Source: Haloechinothrix_A salitolerans
Lineage (GTDB): Bacteria > Actinomycetota > Actinomycetes > Mycobacteriales > Pseudonocardiaceae
Strand: one strand, 5' to 3'
DNA: 64,000 nucleotides
Assembly (NCBI RefSeq): GCF_039544105.1
Contig: NZ_BAABLA010000022.1
The translations under genes and the position numbers were made by a program. Of this stretch, positions 42,213 to 50,910 are shown piece by piece. The stretch's first letter is position 1; each line of letters begins with the position of its first letter. The notes beneath the pieces are model-generated. The model was not told the origin of the DNA and ran no database searches. It saw only the letters and a list, made by a program, of their open reading frames with translations.

Positions 42213-42725
42213 CTAGCCGCCCAGGGTGGGTAAGCCGAAGGCGCAGCCGGGCTGGTGGATCGACTCGTCGCGAGCCTCGTCGGCGATCGGGCTGTCGCCG
42301 TCGGGGTCGAGGTACTCGCCGAGGTCGGCCAACGTGGCGACGCGGGTGACCGGGACCTCGTTCTCACAGTCGGGGCAGCGGTCGAGGAGCAGCCACCCGT
42401 CACCGGGGGTGGTGAAGTCCGGGATGAACCGCCACGCGCGCCCGGTCACGGGGTCGGTGACGGTGATCAGGTCACCGGGAACCGGTCCGGTGCGGGTGCG
42501 GTACTGGCGGTGTGGGTCGTCCGTGACGAGCACGCCGTCCACACCGACCTGCAGGGCAGCGGCGATGGTACGGGCGACACGGGCGCGGCGTGCCCACCGG
42601 TTCCACCGGTCGGGGTTGTCGTGGCGACGGCGGAACCCGTCGGGGTCGGCGGCACGGTGGGCGCGCGCGGCGTGCACGGCACGCTCGGCCAGTCCGCTGG
42701 TGAGTCCGGGCGCGGCGGTGGTCAT
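42213..42725 (-). CDS. Unrecognised 170-residue protein with CxxC-type zinc site
   Basis: The helical, Arg-rich N-terminus (ERAVHAARAHRAADPDGFRR) is followed by a beta-rich domain (GDLITVTDPVTGRAWRFIPD) and CPDC, with another cysteine near the C-terminus (HQPGCAF). ATG 42725 overlaps the stop of the preceding gene (TGATG). Function unknown. Confidence 0.68.
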   Translation of the reverse strand: MTTAAPGLTSGLAERAVHAARAHRAADPDGFRRRHDNPDRWNRWARRARVARTIAAALQVGVDGVLVTDDPHRQYRTRTGPVPGDLITVTDPVTGRAWRFIPDFTTPGDGWLLLDRCPDCENEVPVTRVATLADLGEYLDPDGDSPIADEARDESIHQPGCAFGLPTLGG

Positions 42726-42988
42726 CACGACCACCCCAGGGCGTTGGCGGCGAGCGCGGGCAGGTACCCGACCTGCTCGCCCGCACCGAGCCACACAACG
42801 GGCGGACCGGTACGCGTGGGGCCTTCGTACTCGGCGTCGTCCGGGGTGCACGCGACCCGCGCGAGAAGGTTCTCCAGCGGGTAGCCGGGTTGCGTGGCCA
42901 GTCGAACCGGGGTGGCCGGGTCGTAGTGTTCCAGGGCGGCGACCAGTTCGCCGACCGTCGCAATGGTGGTGTCGTACAACGTGATCAC
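42725..42988 (-). CDS. Small conserved phage/plasmid-type protein (87 residues)
   Basis: TVGELVAALEHYDPATPVRL, ATQPGYPLENLLARV and PVVWLGAGEQVGYLPALAA form a pattern I recall from short uncharacterised actinophage and mycobacterial proteins. The structure is probably one helix and several strands. It is coupled to the next gene by a shared TGATG. Confidence 0.72.
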   Translation of the reverse strand: MITLYDTTIATVGELVAALEHYDPATPVRLATQPGYPLENLLARVACTPDDAEYEGPTRTGPPVVWLGAGEQVGYLPALAANALGWS

Positions 42989-43015
42989 CTCTCGGTGTTG
43001 GTGGGTATCGGTTGT

Positions 43016-44773
43016 TCAGTGGGTGGCACGCAGGGCGGCGGTGGCGGCGCGCCCAATGGCCTGCGCGGTGGTCGTGGGGTCGGTCATCACGTGCACGGTC
43101 GCCCCGGTCATCGGCTTGCGCCCAGGGACGTCCGGGGCGATCCACAACACCGCGCAACCGGTGGCGCGCAACCGGTCGAGGAGCTGCTGCCCGTTGCGGC
43201 GGGGTCCGTCGCGGAATTTGCCGTCGGACACGATGACCAGCAACCGCGCGGCACCGGGGCGCGACAGACCGAGCGCGCCGTCGAGAGCGTCGATTGCGGT
43301 GTCGATGGCTTCCCAGTTGTCGCGGGTGGCGAAGTCCGTCACGGCGGCGGGGGCCTTGCCGGGGCGGGTGATCGGGCGGACGTGGTGCCCGAAGATCACG
43401 GTGGCGGTCTCGGCGGGCACCGGACTCTGCGCGGCGGCGTTGGCCAGAATCCACGCGGTCGAGGCGACCGGTTTCGCGAAGCTGCCCATGGACCCGGACA
43501 CGTCGCACGCGATGCCCAGACGTAGCGGCGGGGTCGGGACCGTCGTGCGGGTGGTGCGGGTGAACGGTTCGGCGGTCGGCATCGCCCCGGCGGCCAGTTG
43601 TGCCTCGCGTGCCAGCGCACCGCGCATCCGAAGGCGTCCGGGCGGAATCGGCGAGGTCGACTTGGTCGCTACCCGGTCACGGACCCCGGCGGTGGTCAGC
43701 GCGCGCCCTAGCACCCGTGCGGCGGTGCGTTCGCCCGTGGTCGGCGGTCGGGTGCCGATCGTTTCGGTGCGCCCGTCGCGGGGACCGCCGACCGTGAACA
43801 CGGTGCGGGCGGCGTCATCCGCCTTCTTCGCGGCGGCGTCGGCGGCGGCCTTCTCGCGGGCGGCGATCTCGGCGGGGTCCTCGGGCAACTTCGCACGCGC
43901 TACCGCCCGCGTCACCTTGCCCAGTACCTTGCCGATCGCGTCCGCCAGTGGGGACGGCGACGGGGTGCCGGATGGGTCGGGGGTGGCGGACGGGTCGGCG
44001 AGGTGCGGCGGGGTGGTGTCGGGGTCGGGTCCGATGATCTCGCACCACTGGCGGCCGAGTTCGATCATGGCGGCGGTGTCGTCGTCGGCGGTGCGGAACG
44101 CCTGACGCCACACCGCCCGCAGCTTGGCGAGTTTCTCCGCGCCGAGCACGTCTTCCACGGCGCGCGCGACGGGGGCGGTTTCGGTGCGGGTGAGGATGCC
44201 GCCGTCGGTGCGTCCCAGGAAGAGGGCGGCGGTGTGCGCGGCGTCGCGCGGGGTCATTTTCGGGGCGAAGGCGGGGTCGTCGAGTTTCATGCCGCCCGTG
44301 ACGATGGTTTTCACGCACGCGCGCAACCAGTGGCGGTCGTCGGGGCGGCGGCGGATCTGTGCCTGTTCGATCCGGGGCTCTTCCAGCAGCAGCGCGGCGT
44401 CCACCGCGCCGGGGTCGGCGTCCTTGGGCACGTCGGCGAGCCACCGGGTGTGTTTGCTGTGCGCGCATTCGTGAGTCAGCGCGCCCCAGGTGGGGGCATA
44501 GCGTTTCCGGTCGCTGATCCGGTGTGGTTTGGCGGTGGCGGGGTCGACCGGGTGCAGGTGCTTACCGTCGACTTCGATCATGGCGGTGGCGGGCAGGAAA
44601 CACGCCGGGGCACCCTGTCCGGCACCGGGTGCAATGGTGACCAGCAGGTCGTCCCGGTCAGCGATCGCGGGGACTTCGGCGGTCAGCGCGGCGGAGAGCG
44701 CATCCCATCCGGGGGCGGCGGGGAACACGGCCGAGGCGGTGGCGGCGGGGTCGGCGATCATGTGCGCGGTCAT
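43016..44773 (-). CDS. VWA-domain protein with N-terminal HExxH metallopeptidase-like motif
   Basis: In this 585-residue protein, TWGALTHECAHSKHTRW contains HECAH at 101-105, the zinc-peptidase signature. The middle is helical and partly disordered. The C-terminal von Willebrand A domain has an intact metal site, DVSGSMG from Asp424, with later LVIVSDGKFRDG. The plan matches putative metallopeptidase plus VWA proteins that work with MoxR-type AAA+ ATPases; the ATPase gene lies 44 bases upstream on the same strand. The pair may act as a chaperone or conflict-system effector. ATG 44773 was chosen; the open frame extends upstream into the ATPase gene. Confidence 0.83.
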   Translation of the reverse strand: MTAHMIADPAATASAVFPAAPGWDALSAALTAEVPAIADRDDLLVTIAPGAGQGAPACFLPATAMIEVDGKHLHPVDPATAKPHRISDRKRYAPTWGALTHECAHSKHTRWLADVPKDADPGAVDAALLLEEPRIEQAQIRRRPDDRHWLRACVKTIVTGGMKLDDPAFAPKMTPRDAAHTAALFLGRTDGGILTRTETAPVARAVEDVLGAEKLAKLRAVWRQAFRTADDDTAAMIELGRQWCEIIGPDPDTTPPHLADPSATPDPSGTPSPSPLADAIGKVLGKVTRAVARAKLPEDPAEIAAREKAAADAAAKKADDAARTVFTVGGPRDGRTETIGTRPPTTGERTAARVLGRALTTAGVRDRVATKSTSPIPPGRLRMRGALAREAQLAAGAMPTAEPFTRTTRTTVPTPPLRLGIACDVSGSMGSFAKPVASTAWILANAAAQSPVPAETATVIFGHHVRPITRPGKAPAAVTDFATRDNWEAIDTAIDALDGALGLSRPGAARLLVIVSDGKFRDGPRRNGQQLLDRLRATGCAVLWIAPDVPGRKPMTGATVHVMTDPTTTAQAIGRAATAALRATH

Positions 44774-44817
44774 CGCGGTGTGTCCTTTCCGGACGGTTCG
44801 GGTGGGGTGGCGGGTGG

Positions 44818-46029
44818 TCAGATACGGGCACCGAGTGCCAGCGGGGCAACGGTTTTGCCGAAGGCGATCTTGACGGCGGTGGCCACGATGTCGCGGTCCT
44901 CCTCCGGGGCGGTGCCGATCAGGTTCCCGGCGGCGGCGTCGGTGCCCAACACGTCGGCGATCTTCTGGAATGCCAACAGTTCGCGCAGTTGCGGTGCCCA
45001 CCGGATCTCGCCGCCCGCCTGTCGAGTGGACAGGTTGCGCGCCACGGACACCGCGCGAGTGTCGATCTTGAGTTGCGCGGCGAGGTCGTAGTCGGTGGAC
45101 ACCTGGATCTGCACGGAAAACCGCGACGCCAACGCATCGGACAGCACCGCGCCGTGCACGCCGGGGTTGTGTCCGGCCACCACATAGAAGCCGGGGGCGG
45201 CGTCGATGACCTCGCCGCCGTTGGCCTTGATCATGATTTGGCGGCGGCCGTCCATCGCGGGGTAGACCACGGCGAGCACGGTCGGCGGTATGAGCGTGGC
45301 GTCGTCGATGAACAGGGTCCGGCCTTCGCGCATCGCGCGGACCAGCGGACCGTGCACGAACACGAATTTCCCGTCCGGGGTCTGGGTGTACTCGCCCACG
45401 ATGTCGGCGACCGTGGTGTCGCCGTCGCCCTGAATCGTGACCAGGTCACCGAAAGCGGCCTCGACGACCGAGGTCTTCCCGGTTCCGGGTGGTCCGTACA
45501 TCAGGGCGGCGACCCCGGCGTCACGCAACTTACGCAGCGCGGTCACGTCGGGCAGCCCGGACAGCTTGCGCGGGTGGTAGAGCTGCCCGTTCGGGCGCGT
45601 GACCGGACCGGTCACGGCCGGAGTCGTCGGGGCGGTGGGCGTGGTCGTCGCGGGCGGTGTCGTCGGGCGGGGTGTGCGGGGGCGGCGGGGTGTGCGGGGG
45701 CGGCGGGGTGTGCCGGACGGGACCGCCACGGGCGCGGCGGCGGCGTCGGCGGTGGTCGGGGTCGACCGGTAGCGGACCGGTTTGGTCGAGGTTTGTTCGG
45801 CGTAGCCCCCGGCGGTTAGCGCGGCGAGTGCGTTGCCGATCGCGCCCGATGACTTCCCGCCGAGTGCGGCGGCGATGTTGCGCGGGGTCAGTTCGGTGCC
45901 CGCCTGATCGGTGAGGACTTGCGCCACCTGTCGGCGGAGTTCGCCGTTGGGCAACCGCCCGCCCGCCGGGGCGGTGGTCGTCGTGCCGGATGCCGCCGGG
46001 GCGGTCGTCGGCGTGGCTGGCGTGGTCAT
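44818..46029 (-). CDS. MoxR-type AAA+ ATPase with N-terminal winged helix
   Basis: In this 403-residue protein, residues 28-90 form a winged helix (LRRQVAQVLTDQAGTELTPR, ALGGKSSGAIGNALAALTAG) shared with the protein encoded at 36724-37611. A Pro/Arg/Thr linker (about 103-142) contains TPRRPRTPRRPRTPRPTTPP. The AAA+ domain has Walker A GPPGTGKT (179-186), Walker B LFIDDA (239-244) and NPGVHGAVLSDALASRFSVQ (sensor/arginine region). MoxR ATPases act with VWA proteins to remodel targets, and its VWA partner is the next gene. A DNA-binding domain on such an ATPase is unusual and suggests it acts at DNA or controls its own operon. Confidence 0.87.
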   Translation of the reverse strand: MTTPATPTTAPAASGTTTTAPAGGRLPNGELRRQVAQVLTDQAGTELTPRNIAAALGGKSSGAIGNALAALTAGGYAEQTSTKPVRYRSTPTTADAAAAPVAVPSGTPRRPRTPRRPRTPRPTTPPATTTPTAPTTPAVTGPVTRPNGQLYHPRKLSGLPDVTALRKLRDAGVAALMYGPPGTGKTSVVEAAFGDLVTIQGDGDTTVADIVGEYTQTPDGKFVFVHGPLVRAMREGRTLFIDDATLIPPTVLAVVYPAMDGRRQIMIKANGGEVIDAAPGFYVVAGHNPGVHGAVLSDALASRFSVQIQVSTDYDLAAQLKIDTRAVSVARNLSTRQAGGEIRWAPQLRELLAFQKIADVLGTDAAAGNLIGTAPEEDRDIVATAVKIAFGKTVAPLALGARI

Positions 46030-46072
46030 CGCGGGGTGGTCCTTTCGATCTAGTGCGGGCGGCGGGGAACGG

Positions 46073-46510
46073 TCAGACCGTGGCGGCGTCGATGGCGTCG
46101 GGCGCGTTCTGGTGGGCGTCGGCGGCGGCGTCGGCCGATTCCTGGGTGTGGCCGTAGTCGACCCACCCGCAGTAACAAAACGCGGTCACCGTGTTGTCGG
46201 TTTCGGTGGTGGTGTCGGCGTAACACATAATCGGCCCCATTCGTCGGACATAGCTCGCGCCGGGTGTGGTATTCGGTGTGGTTTCCGGTTCCCCCGGTGG
46301 TAATTCAATTATGACTCTGCCGCGCGCCGCACGCAATAGAAATGCCCCCCTATTTTCAAGACTCTTTTCGTGGTCGTCGCGGGGAAATAGAAAGCCGTCC
46401 GTACGGTCGCAATTCCGGCCGTCGTTGCACCAGTTTTCGCAGGTCAGCGACCGTGTCGCGCGCCGGCCACCGCGGACGGGAATAGCAAGGTAAGGGGCAA
46501 GGAATGTCAT
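46073..46510 (-). CDS. Small cysteine-rich plasmid-type protein (DUF6907-like)
   Basis: This probable 145-residue protein contains PVRGGRRATRSLTCENWCND, then NCDRTDGFLFPRDDHEKSLE, a beta-rich centre and a C-terminal FCYCGWVDYGHTQESADAAA with a terminal His/Ala helix. The C-x-x-W-C and CYC patterns suggest small zinc sites; similar pieces occur in DUF6907-type plasmid proteins. The start is uncertain: ATG 46510 fits the family-like beginning but has no clear ribosome site; ATG 46228 would leave only the last 51 residues. Confidence 0.5.
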   Translation of the reverse strand: MTFLAPYLAIPVRGGRRATRSLTCENWCNDGRNCDRTDGFLFPRDDHEKSLENRGAFLLRAARGRVIIELPPGEPETTPNTTPGASYVRRMGPIMCYADTTTETDNTVTAFCYCGWVDYGHTQESADAAADAHQNAPDAIDAATV

Positions 46511-47054
46511 TGGCAGAGGATAAGAAATAAAACAAAACAATAGAGAAAGTGAGTAGGGGTGGAGGTGAGAGATAGTCAAAAGGTGAGAACAGATGAGCGA
46601 TGAGGGCGCCGGCCACCCAGCCCGCCCCGATGTGTCTACCGGCTTGTGGACAAGCGAGTCTGGGATACCAGCGGATCCCCCTGCGGCGTCGCTGACCAGC
46701 ATCTCCGCAGGCCGCAGGGGGTGGTCCTCTAACCTGATCCCCCGTATGAACCCCATCATGAACCCCCGTATGAACCCCCAACGGAAGCCACTGTGCGTGT
46801 AGATGATCTCCAGTTCGACTACTGCGCGTGACATTCGGTCACGGTTCGCTTTGAGTAGGAATACGGTGGGCCGGTTCCGCCGTTCGGCGTAACGTGGAGG
46901 GCTCTACTGCTACGAGACGAGGAGGCCAGGACCGGCTCTGCGGCCGTGCTGACCAGGCACGACCGTTTAGGTGGCAGCCGCAGGGGGCACGTCGCCGGAC
47001 GAGGGGACGACGGGCGCGGCGCGAGGGTCGGGTCAGTGCACACGGGGAGGCGCT
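46511..47054. other. AT-rich non-coding segment with tandem repeats
   Basis: In these 544 bases without a convincing gene, 46500-46600 is notably AT- and purine-rich for this genome (runs such as AAGAAATAAAACAAAACAAT). It is followed by GC-rich sequence and the 12-bp repeats at 46734-46781. It divides the accessory island (leftward) from the HxlR gene (rightward), so it must hold promoters for both and might be a replication or partition site. Confidence 0.5.
46734..46781 (+). repeat. Four 12-bp tandem repeats (iteron-like)
   Basis: There are four contiguous 12-base units: CTGATCCCCCGT, ATGAACCCCATC, ATGAACCCCCGT, ATGAACCCCCAA (starting 46734, 46746, 46758, 46770). The consensus is ATGAACCCCCGT. 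An open frame through them is probably accidental. Confidence 0.8.
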
Positions 47055-47525
47055 ATGAAGGTCGGGGACGAGAGGTTCCTTCGGGGTTTGTACGACCTGA
47101 AGTATCTTTTCGGGGACAAGTGGGCACCGGCCATCCTGGTCACGCTCTCGGGTGGCCCCATGCGGCGAAAAGAAATTCTCTCCACGATCAGCTCGTATTC
47201 CATTGGTGAAGAATGGTCGGACAAACACGCCGTCCTGCACGATAGCATTCTGGCCCGCACATTGAAAAAGATGACCGAAGAAGGTCTTTTGAAGCGGGTT
47301 CGATGCACAAAGACTTTTCCGGTCACGGTTACTTACGAGTTGAAGCCGGAAGTCTTGGAGTTCTTGACGCTGACTGAGACGCTCGTGGCCTGGGCTGATG
47401 AGCATCAGGAACTCATCGCGCAGGCCCAGGCATACAGTCGCCGGAATGGCGACGAGATGGGCACGCTGACGGGAATTGCCGAGCTGGACGAACTCGGTCT
47501 CGGCGATGAAGTGGACGACGAATAG
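47055..47525 (+). CDS. HxlR-type winged-helix transcriptional regulator
   Basis: In this 156-residue protein, residues 12-105 fit the HxlR fold: GLYDLKYLFGDKWAPAILVT, GGPMRRKEILSTISS, ILARTLKKMTEEGLLKRVRC, then a wing with VTVTYELKP. HxlR proteins usually respond to electrophiles or aldehydes, but the cysteine pattern here (only Cys in VRCTK) is not the sensor type. The C-terminal 40 residues are helical and acidic. GGGGAGG lies 5-6 bases before ATG 47055. Its AT-rich, less GC-skewed codon use compared with its neighbours suggests separate origin. Confidence 0.85.
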   Translation: MKVGDERFLRGLYDLKYLFGDKWAPAILVTLSGGPMRRKEILSTISSYSIGEEWSDKHAVLHDSILARTLKKMTEEGLLKRVRCTKTFPVTVTYELKPEVLEFLTLTETLVAWADEHQELIAQAQAYSRRNGDEMGTLTGIAELDELGLGDEVDDE

Positions 47526-47595
47526 GCCGAGCTGGCACACGCCCGCACGGTCCGGGCCGGCAACGACAAGCCCTCGCCGCCGTTGCCCCACCGCC

Positions 47596-50500
47596 TCAGC
47601 TGGCCGCGATGCGACCACGTTCGCCTTGGGCCTGTGCACTCGCGTCGTCAGCTGAGTTGCCCTCGTGGCGCTGCTCCAGCCGGGCAGCCAGCCCACGAGC
47701 CTGCGGAGTCGGCGTCGCGTCGACCTCGGCGAGCCGGGTGGTCAGCAAGGTCAGCGTCCGCGGGATGGCGTCGAGCTGCCCGAGGCGTTCTTGCAGCCGC
47801 ATGATGTCGCGGTAGAGCAGTTCGTTGTGCGGATCGAAGGCCCGCGCGACTTCCAGCAGATCCAGGGTCTGCTGGGGATCGGAGTCCACCAGGGCGCGGG
47901 CCAGCGCGGCGACGGCGTCGATGGCGTCGCGGCGGATCGCCTCACGTGCGGGCTCGATCCACTCGTTCGACATGCCCTCGGCCAGCGGTCCGCCGTAGCT
48001 GTTGACCATCTCCCGGTACGCCTCGACACGAGCCTGGTCGGTCGAGGCCGCGCGACGAGCCGCGACGGCGTGCGCGAAGCGCCAGTAGTCACTGCGAACG
48101 CTCGCGGGATCGAGCCGGTAGCGCCCGTTGCTGGCGGAGACGATGTCGGTCACCGTGCCGTTCGTGGCGGTGGCCAGCGCGCTGCGCATCCGCGAGAGCG
48201 CCGTGTGCAGCGCGTTGGTCGGCCGCGCCGGCGGGTCCTGGCCCCACAGGGCGGACACGAGCGTCTCGCGGGTCGCACCGTCAGGATGCAGCGCCAGCAG
48301 CACCAGCAACTCCTTGGTCCTGGGCTGCAAGGTGCCGGTGATCTCGTGCGCATCGCCGGTGGCGCCGGGTTCAGGGTGCCAGTGCACACGCAGGTCACCG
48401 AGCACGGTCACGGTGATCAGCGCCGGGCTGGTGTCCTGTTCAGCGCCGCTGATGGTGGTTGGCGGCGTCTCGTCCACGGGCATGGCGGATTCGCAGGTCG
48501 GCGCTGGTTCGTCGGCCTCGTCCTCGCCGCGGTGCTCTGTCTCGTCGTTGGCCAGGCGCGACGGGACCGGCCGCTGGCCGCTGGAAGCCGCTGGGCGCAG
48601 ACGGACGCCGGGCGGCTGAACATCGGCGGGGGCGAGGATCTCCAGCTCGGTGTCCGGAGGGGCCGGTGCAGTGACCGCAGCCGTGACTTCCAGCTCAACC
48701 TCGCCCGCGTCCGAACCGCCGGTCTTGAGCAGGTCAGCCTCGCCCGGCGAGGTCTGATTGCTGCCGGCGGGGTTTGCCTTGACGATGCGAGGGCGCGGCG
48801 TCGATGGCGCGACCACGACGTCGTCGGGAGCCACGGGCGGGTCCGGCTCGGCGTCCCGGAGCAGCGTCAGCAGTTCGGCGGTGTCGTCGTCGCCGAGGCG
48901 GAACATCCGAGTGCCGCGCAGGGGCTCGCCCAAACCGGGGCCGGTGGCCGAGATCGTGCCGTCCTGGCGGATGTAGCAGGTGACGCCGGGTTGCCACTGG
49001 CCCAGCAGCAGCCCGGTGACGCCGAACGGCGCGCCGTTGTCCAAGACGGCCTGCAGCCGCTGATGGTGTGCTGGTGGCCGTGCCACCAGCACCAGAGGCG
49101 GCCAGGTTCCCGGCTCGGCGTCGGGCTTACGGCTTGCCGAGGCACGTACCAGGGTCTCGGCCTCTACCGCGTCCAGCGCGTCGTCCAGGTCGGCGACGAT
49201 CCGCACGGCCGAGGGCAGGTGCCCCTGGGCTGCTCCGCGTCCGAGCAGCGAGACCAGGTCGTCGGCCGGGACGATGACAACCGCCCCGGCCGACGTCGCC
49301 AGGTGGCCTGCGGAGGTGGTGAGCGCGGTGACCAGCAGCGCGCGGGCCGCTGCGGGGGCGCCGGCGCCGACCAGCCCGAGGCCGCGGGCGGTCGCGAGGT
49401 CGAGGGCGACCTCGCGACCGTCGCGGACACCCAGACCTGGCGCGACGGTGGGGGGTCGGCCGGCGCCGGTCTGGGGTGCGCCCACCACGAGCGGTGGCGC
49501 AGGCGGGACACGCAGCGAACGCCGCTGTTCCTCGTCGTCCGGGTAGTCCTCGTCGAGGTCGATCTCGTCGTCGGCCTCGGCGCGCAGATGAGCAAGCCGC
49601 AACTGGTAGACCACAGGCGCGACGGGCAGGTCGTCGCGGTCACCGCTGCCGGGCCGGTACCGGCTGCGATAGCGGCGGCGGGCGACCATCAGCGCCGCGC
49701 TGACCGCGGCGGCCAGCCCGAGACCGACGAACAGCTCCGTTCCCCACCGGACGCCGGGGTCGCCCGTCGCGGGAGGGGTGTTCGTGCTGGTCGCGGCCGG
49801 TGGTGTCTGCTGGGTGGACGGTGCGGGTTGCGCTGGTGTGGACGGTTGGATGCTCGTCGGTGGCGCGGCGGAAGTCGGCGGGGCTGTGGTCGGCGGGGCG
49901 GGAGTCGTCTGGTGCGGGTCGGCCGGCTGCTGCGGCGGCACGGCTGGCGCGCTCGCCTCTCGCGGCAGGGCGAGTTCCTCGCCGGGGAAGATCAGGCTGG
50001 GTTTGGTGAAGCTGTGGCCGTTCGGTTGCGGCTTGCCCTTGTTGAGGTCGAAGATCTCCGGCCAGCGTGCGCCGTCGCCGAGGGTGCGTTCGGCGATGCG
50101 CCACAACGAGTCGTGGACTCCGTTCTGCGGTGCCAGCACGACCACCGACTCCGGATGCGCGGGAGCGGTGGCGGTGCTGTCTTTGGTGGTGGTCTGAGTG
50201 GAGTAGACCGCGTTGCGGACCACCGTGCCCTCCCCGGTGGAGGCCTGGTGTTGCCATGCGGGGGCGGTCGCCACGACTTGCGATTCGGTCCCGAGTGCTG
50301 TGGACAACGAGGTGACCGGTGCTGGTGCGGGCCGGTTGCCCAGCACTGCCAGCAGGACCGCGCCGACCAGGACGCCGGCCAGCGCGTGAACCGGACCGGC
50401 GGCGGAGAAGTCCGGCAACCGGGCCGCGTCGAATCCGCTGCGGGCCAGGTCGACCGTGCACCGCAGGACGTCGATGGTGAACGCGGCCCACGTGATCCAA

Positions 50501-50787
50501 CACAAGCAGGCGAGGAAGTTCAGCAGGAACGTGGTCGTCATTGGGCCGAGCAGCACGCCTTGGACCTCGGCCCACGTCGGGACGTGGTTCGGCAACGGCC
50601 AGCCGATGTAGTGCCACAACGCCCAGGGCAAGCCCGCCACCAGCGCGAGCAACACGGTGCCCGCGATGAGACCTCGTAGCACCCGGCCGACGAACCGGAA
50701 CATGCCGGCCAGCGCCCACCAGACGCGGCGGCCCGCGCTTGGTGGCCGTGCCGGTTCCCGGTCGGACTGGTGCGATGTCGAGGTCAC
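47596..50787 (-). CDS. Membrane BTAD-domain protein with LysM domain, Tad locus
   Basis: This 1063-residue protein has two or three membrane helices in residues 38-152, then an extracytoplasmic part with a LysM domain (about 215-277: VVLAPQNGVHDSLWRIAERT, SFTKPSLIFPGEELALP). A Pro/Thr-rich spacer, another membrane helix (GLGLAAAVSAALMVARRRYR, about 355) and a large cytoplasmic region follow. The C-terminus is a winged helix plus bacterial transcriptional activation (BTAD) domain (about 815-1050: TKELLVLLALHPDGATRETL, HTALSRMRSALATATNG). It could sense cell wall or pilus status and act on DNA or partners directly. Such proteins accompany actinobacterial Tad loci. It is the most downstream gene of the minus-strand Tad series. 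Confidence 0.85.
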   Translation of the reverse strand: MTSTSHQSDREPARPPSAGRRVWWALAGMFRFVGRVLRGLIAGTVLLALVAGLPWALWHYIGWPLPNHVPTWAEVQGVLLGPMTTTFLLNFLACLCWITWAAFTIDVLRCTVDLARSGFDAARLPDFSAAGPVHALAGVLVGAVLLAVLGNRPAPAPVTSLSTALGTESQVVATAPAWQHQASTGEGTVVRNAVYSTQTTTKDSTATAPAHPESVVVLAPQNGVHDSLWRIAERTLGDGARWPEIFDLNKGKPQPNGHSFTKPSLIFPGEELALPREASAPAVPPQQPADPHQTTPAPPTTAPPTSAAPPTSIQPSTPAQPAPSTQQTPPAATSTNTPPATGDPGVRWGTELFVGLGLAAAVSAALMVARRRYRSRYRPGSGDRDDLPVAPVVYQLRLAHLRAEADDEIDLDEDYPDDEEQRRSLRVPPAPPLVVGAPQTGAGRPPTVAPGLGVRDGREVALDLATARGLGLVGAGAPAAARALLVTALTTSAGHLATSAGAVVIVPADDLVSLLGRGAAQGHLPSAVRIVADLDDALDAVEAETLVRASASRKPDAEPGTWPPLVLVARPPAHHQRLQAVLDNGAPFGVTGLLLGQWQPGVTCYIRQDGTISATGPGLGEPLRGTRMFRLGDDDTAELLTLLRDAEPDPPVAPDDVVVAPSTPRPRIVKANPAGSNQTSPGEADLLKTGGSDAGEVELEVTAAVTAPAPPDTELEILAPADVQPPGVRLRPAASSGQRPVPSRLANDETEHRGEDEADEPAPTCESAMPVDETPPTTISGAEQDTSPALITVTVLGDLRVHWHPEPGATGDAHEITGTLQPRTKELLVLLALHPDGATRETLVSALWGQDPPARPTNALHTALSRMRSALATATNGTVTDIVSASNGRYRLDPASVRSDYWRFAHAVAARRAASTDQARVEAYREMVNSYGGPLAEGMSNEWIEPAREAIRRDAIDAVAALARALVDSDPQQTLDLLEVARAFDPHNELLYRDIMRLQERLGQLDAIPRTLTLLTTRLAEVDATPTPQARGLAARLEQRHEGNSADDASAQAQGERGRIAAS

Positions 50788-50910
50788 AGCTGGCTCGTTT
50801 CCTTGGCAGTACAGGGCTTTAGGGTTCGATACTCACCACTCCGCGAGGCATCGGAAGCAGGCGAGCCGGGGTGCCGTTTCTACGGCTGCCTCCGACGCGC
50901 TCGAGCGTTG

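Noticed and set aside
46593..46802. A small plus-strand frame encoding repeated Met-Asn-Pro
   Set aside because: The repeats follow the 12-base DNA repeat and there is no good ribosome site; it is more likely non-coding repeat DNA.
47665..50679. A 1004-codon plus-strand open frame opposite the BTAD gene
   Set aside because: It is the shadow of the minus-strand gene in high-GC DNA; Gly/Arg/Val-rich, no domains, while the other strand has clear LysM and BTAD domains.
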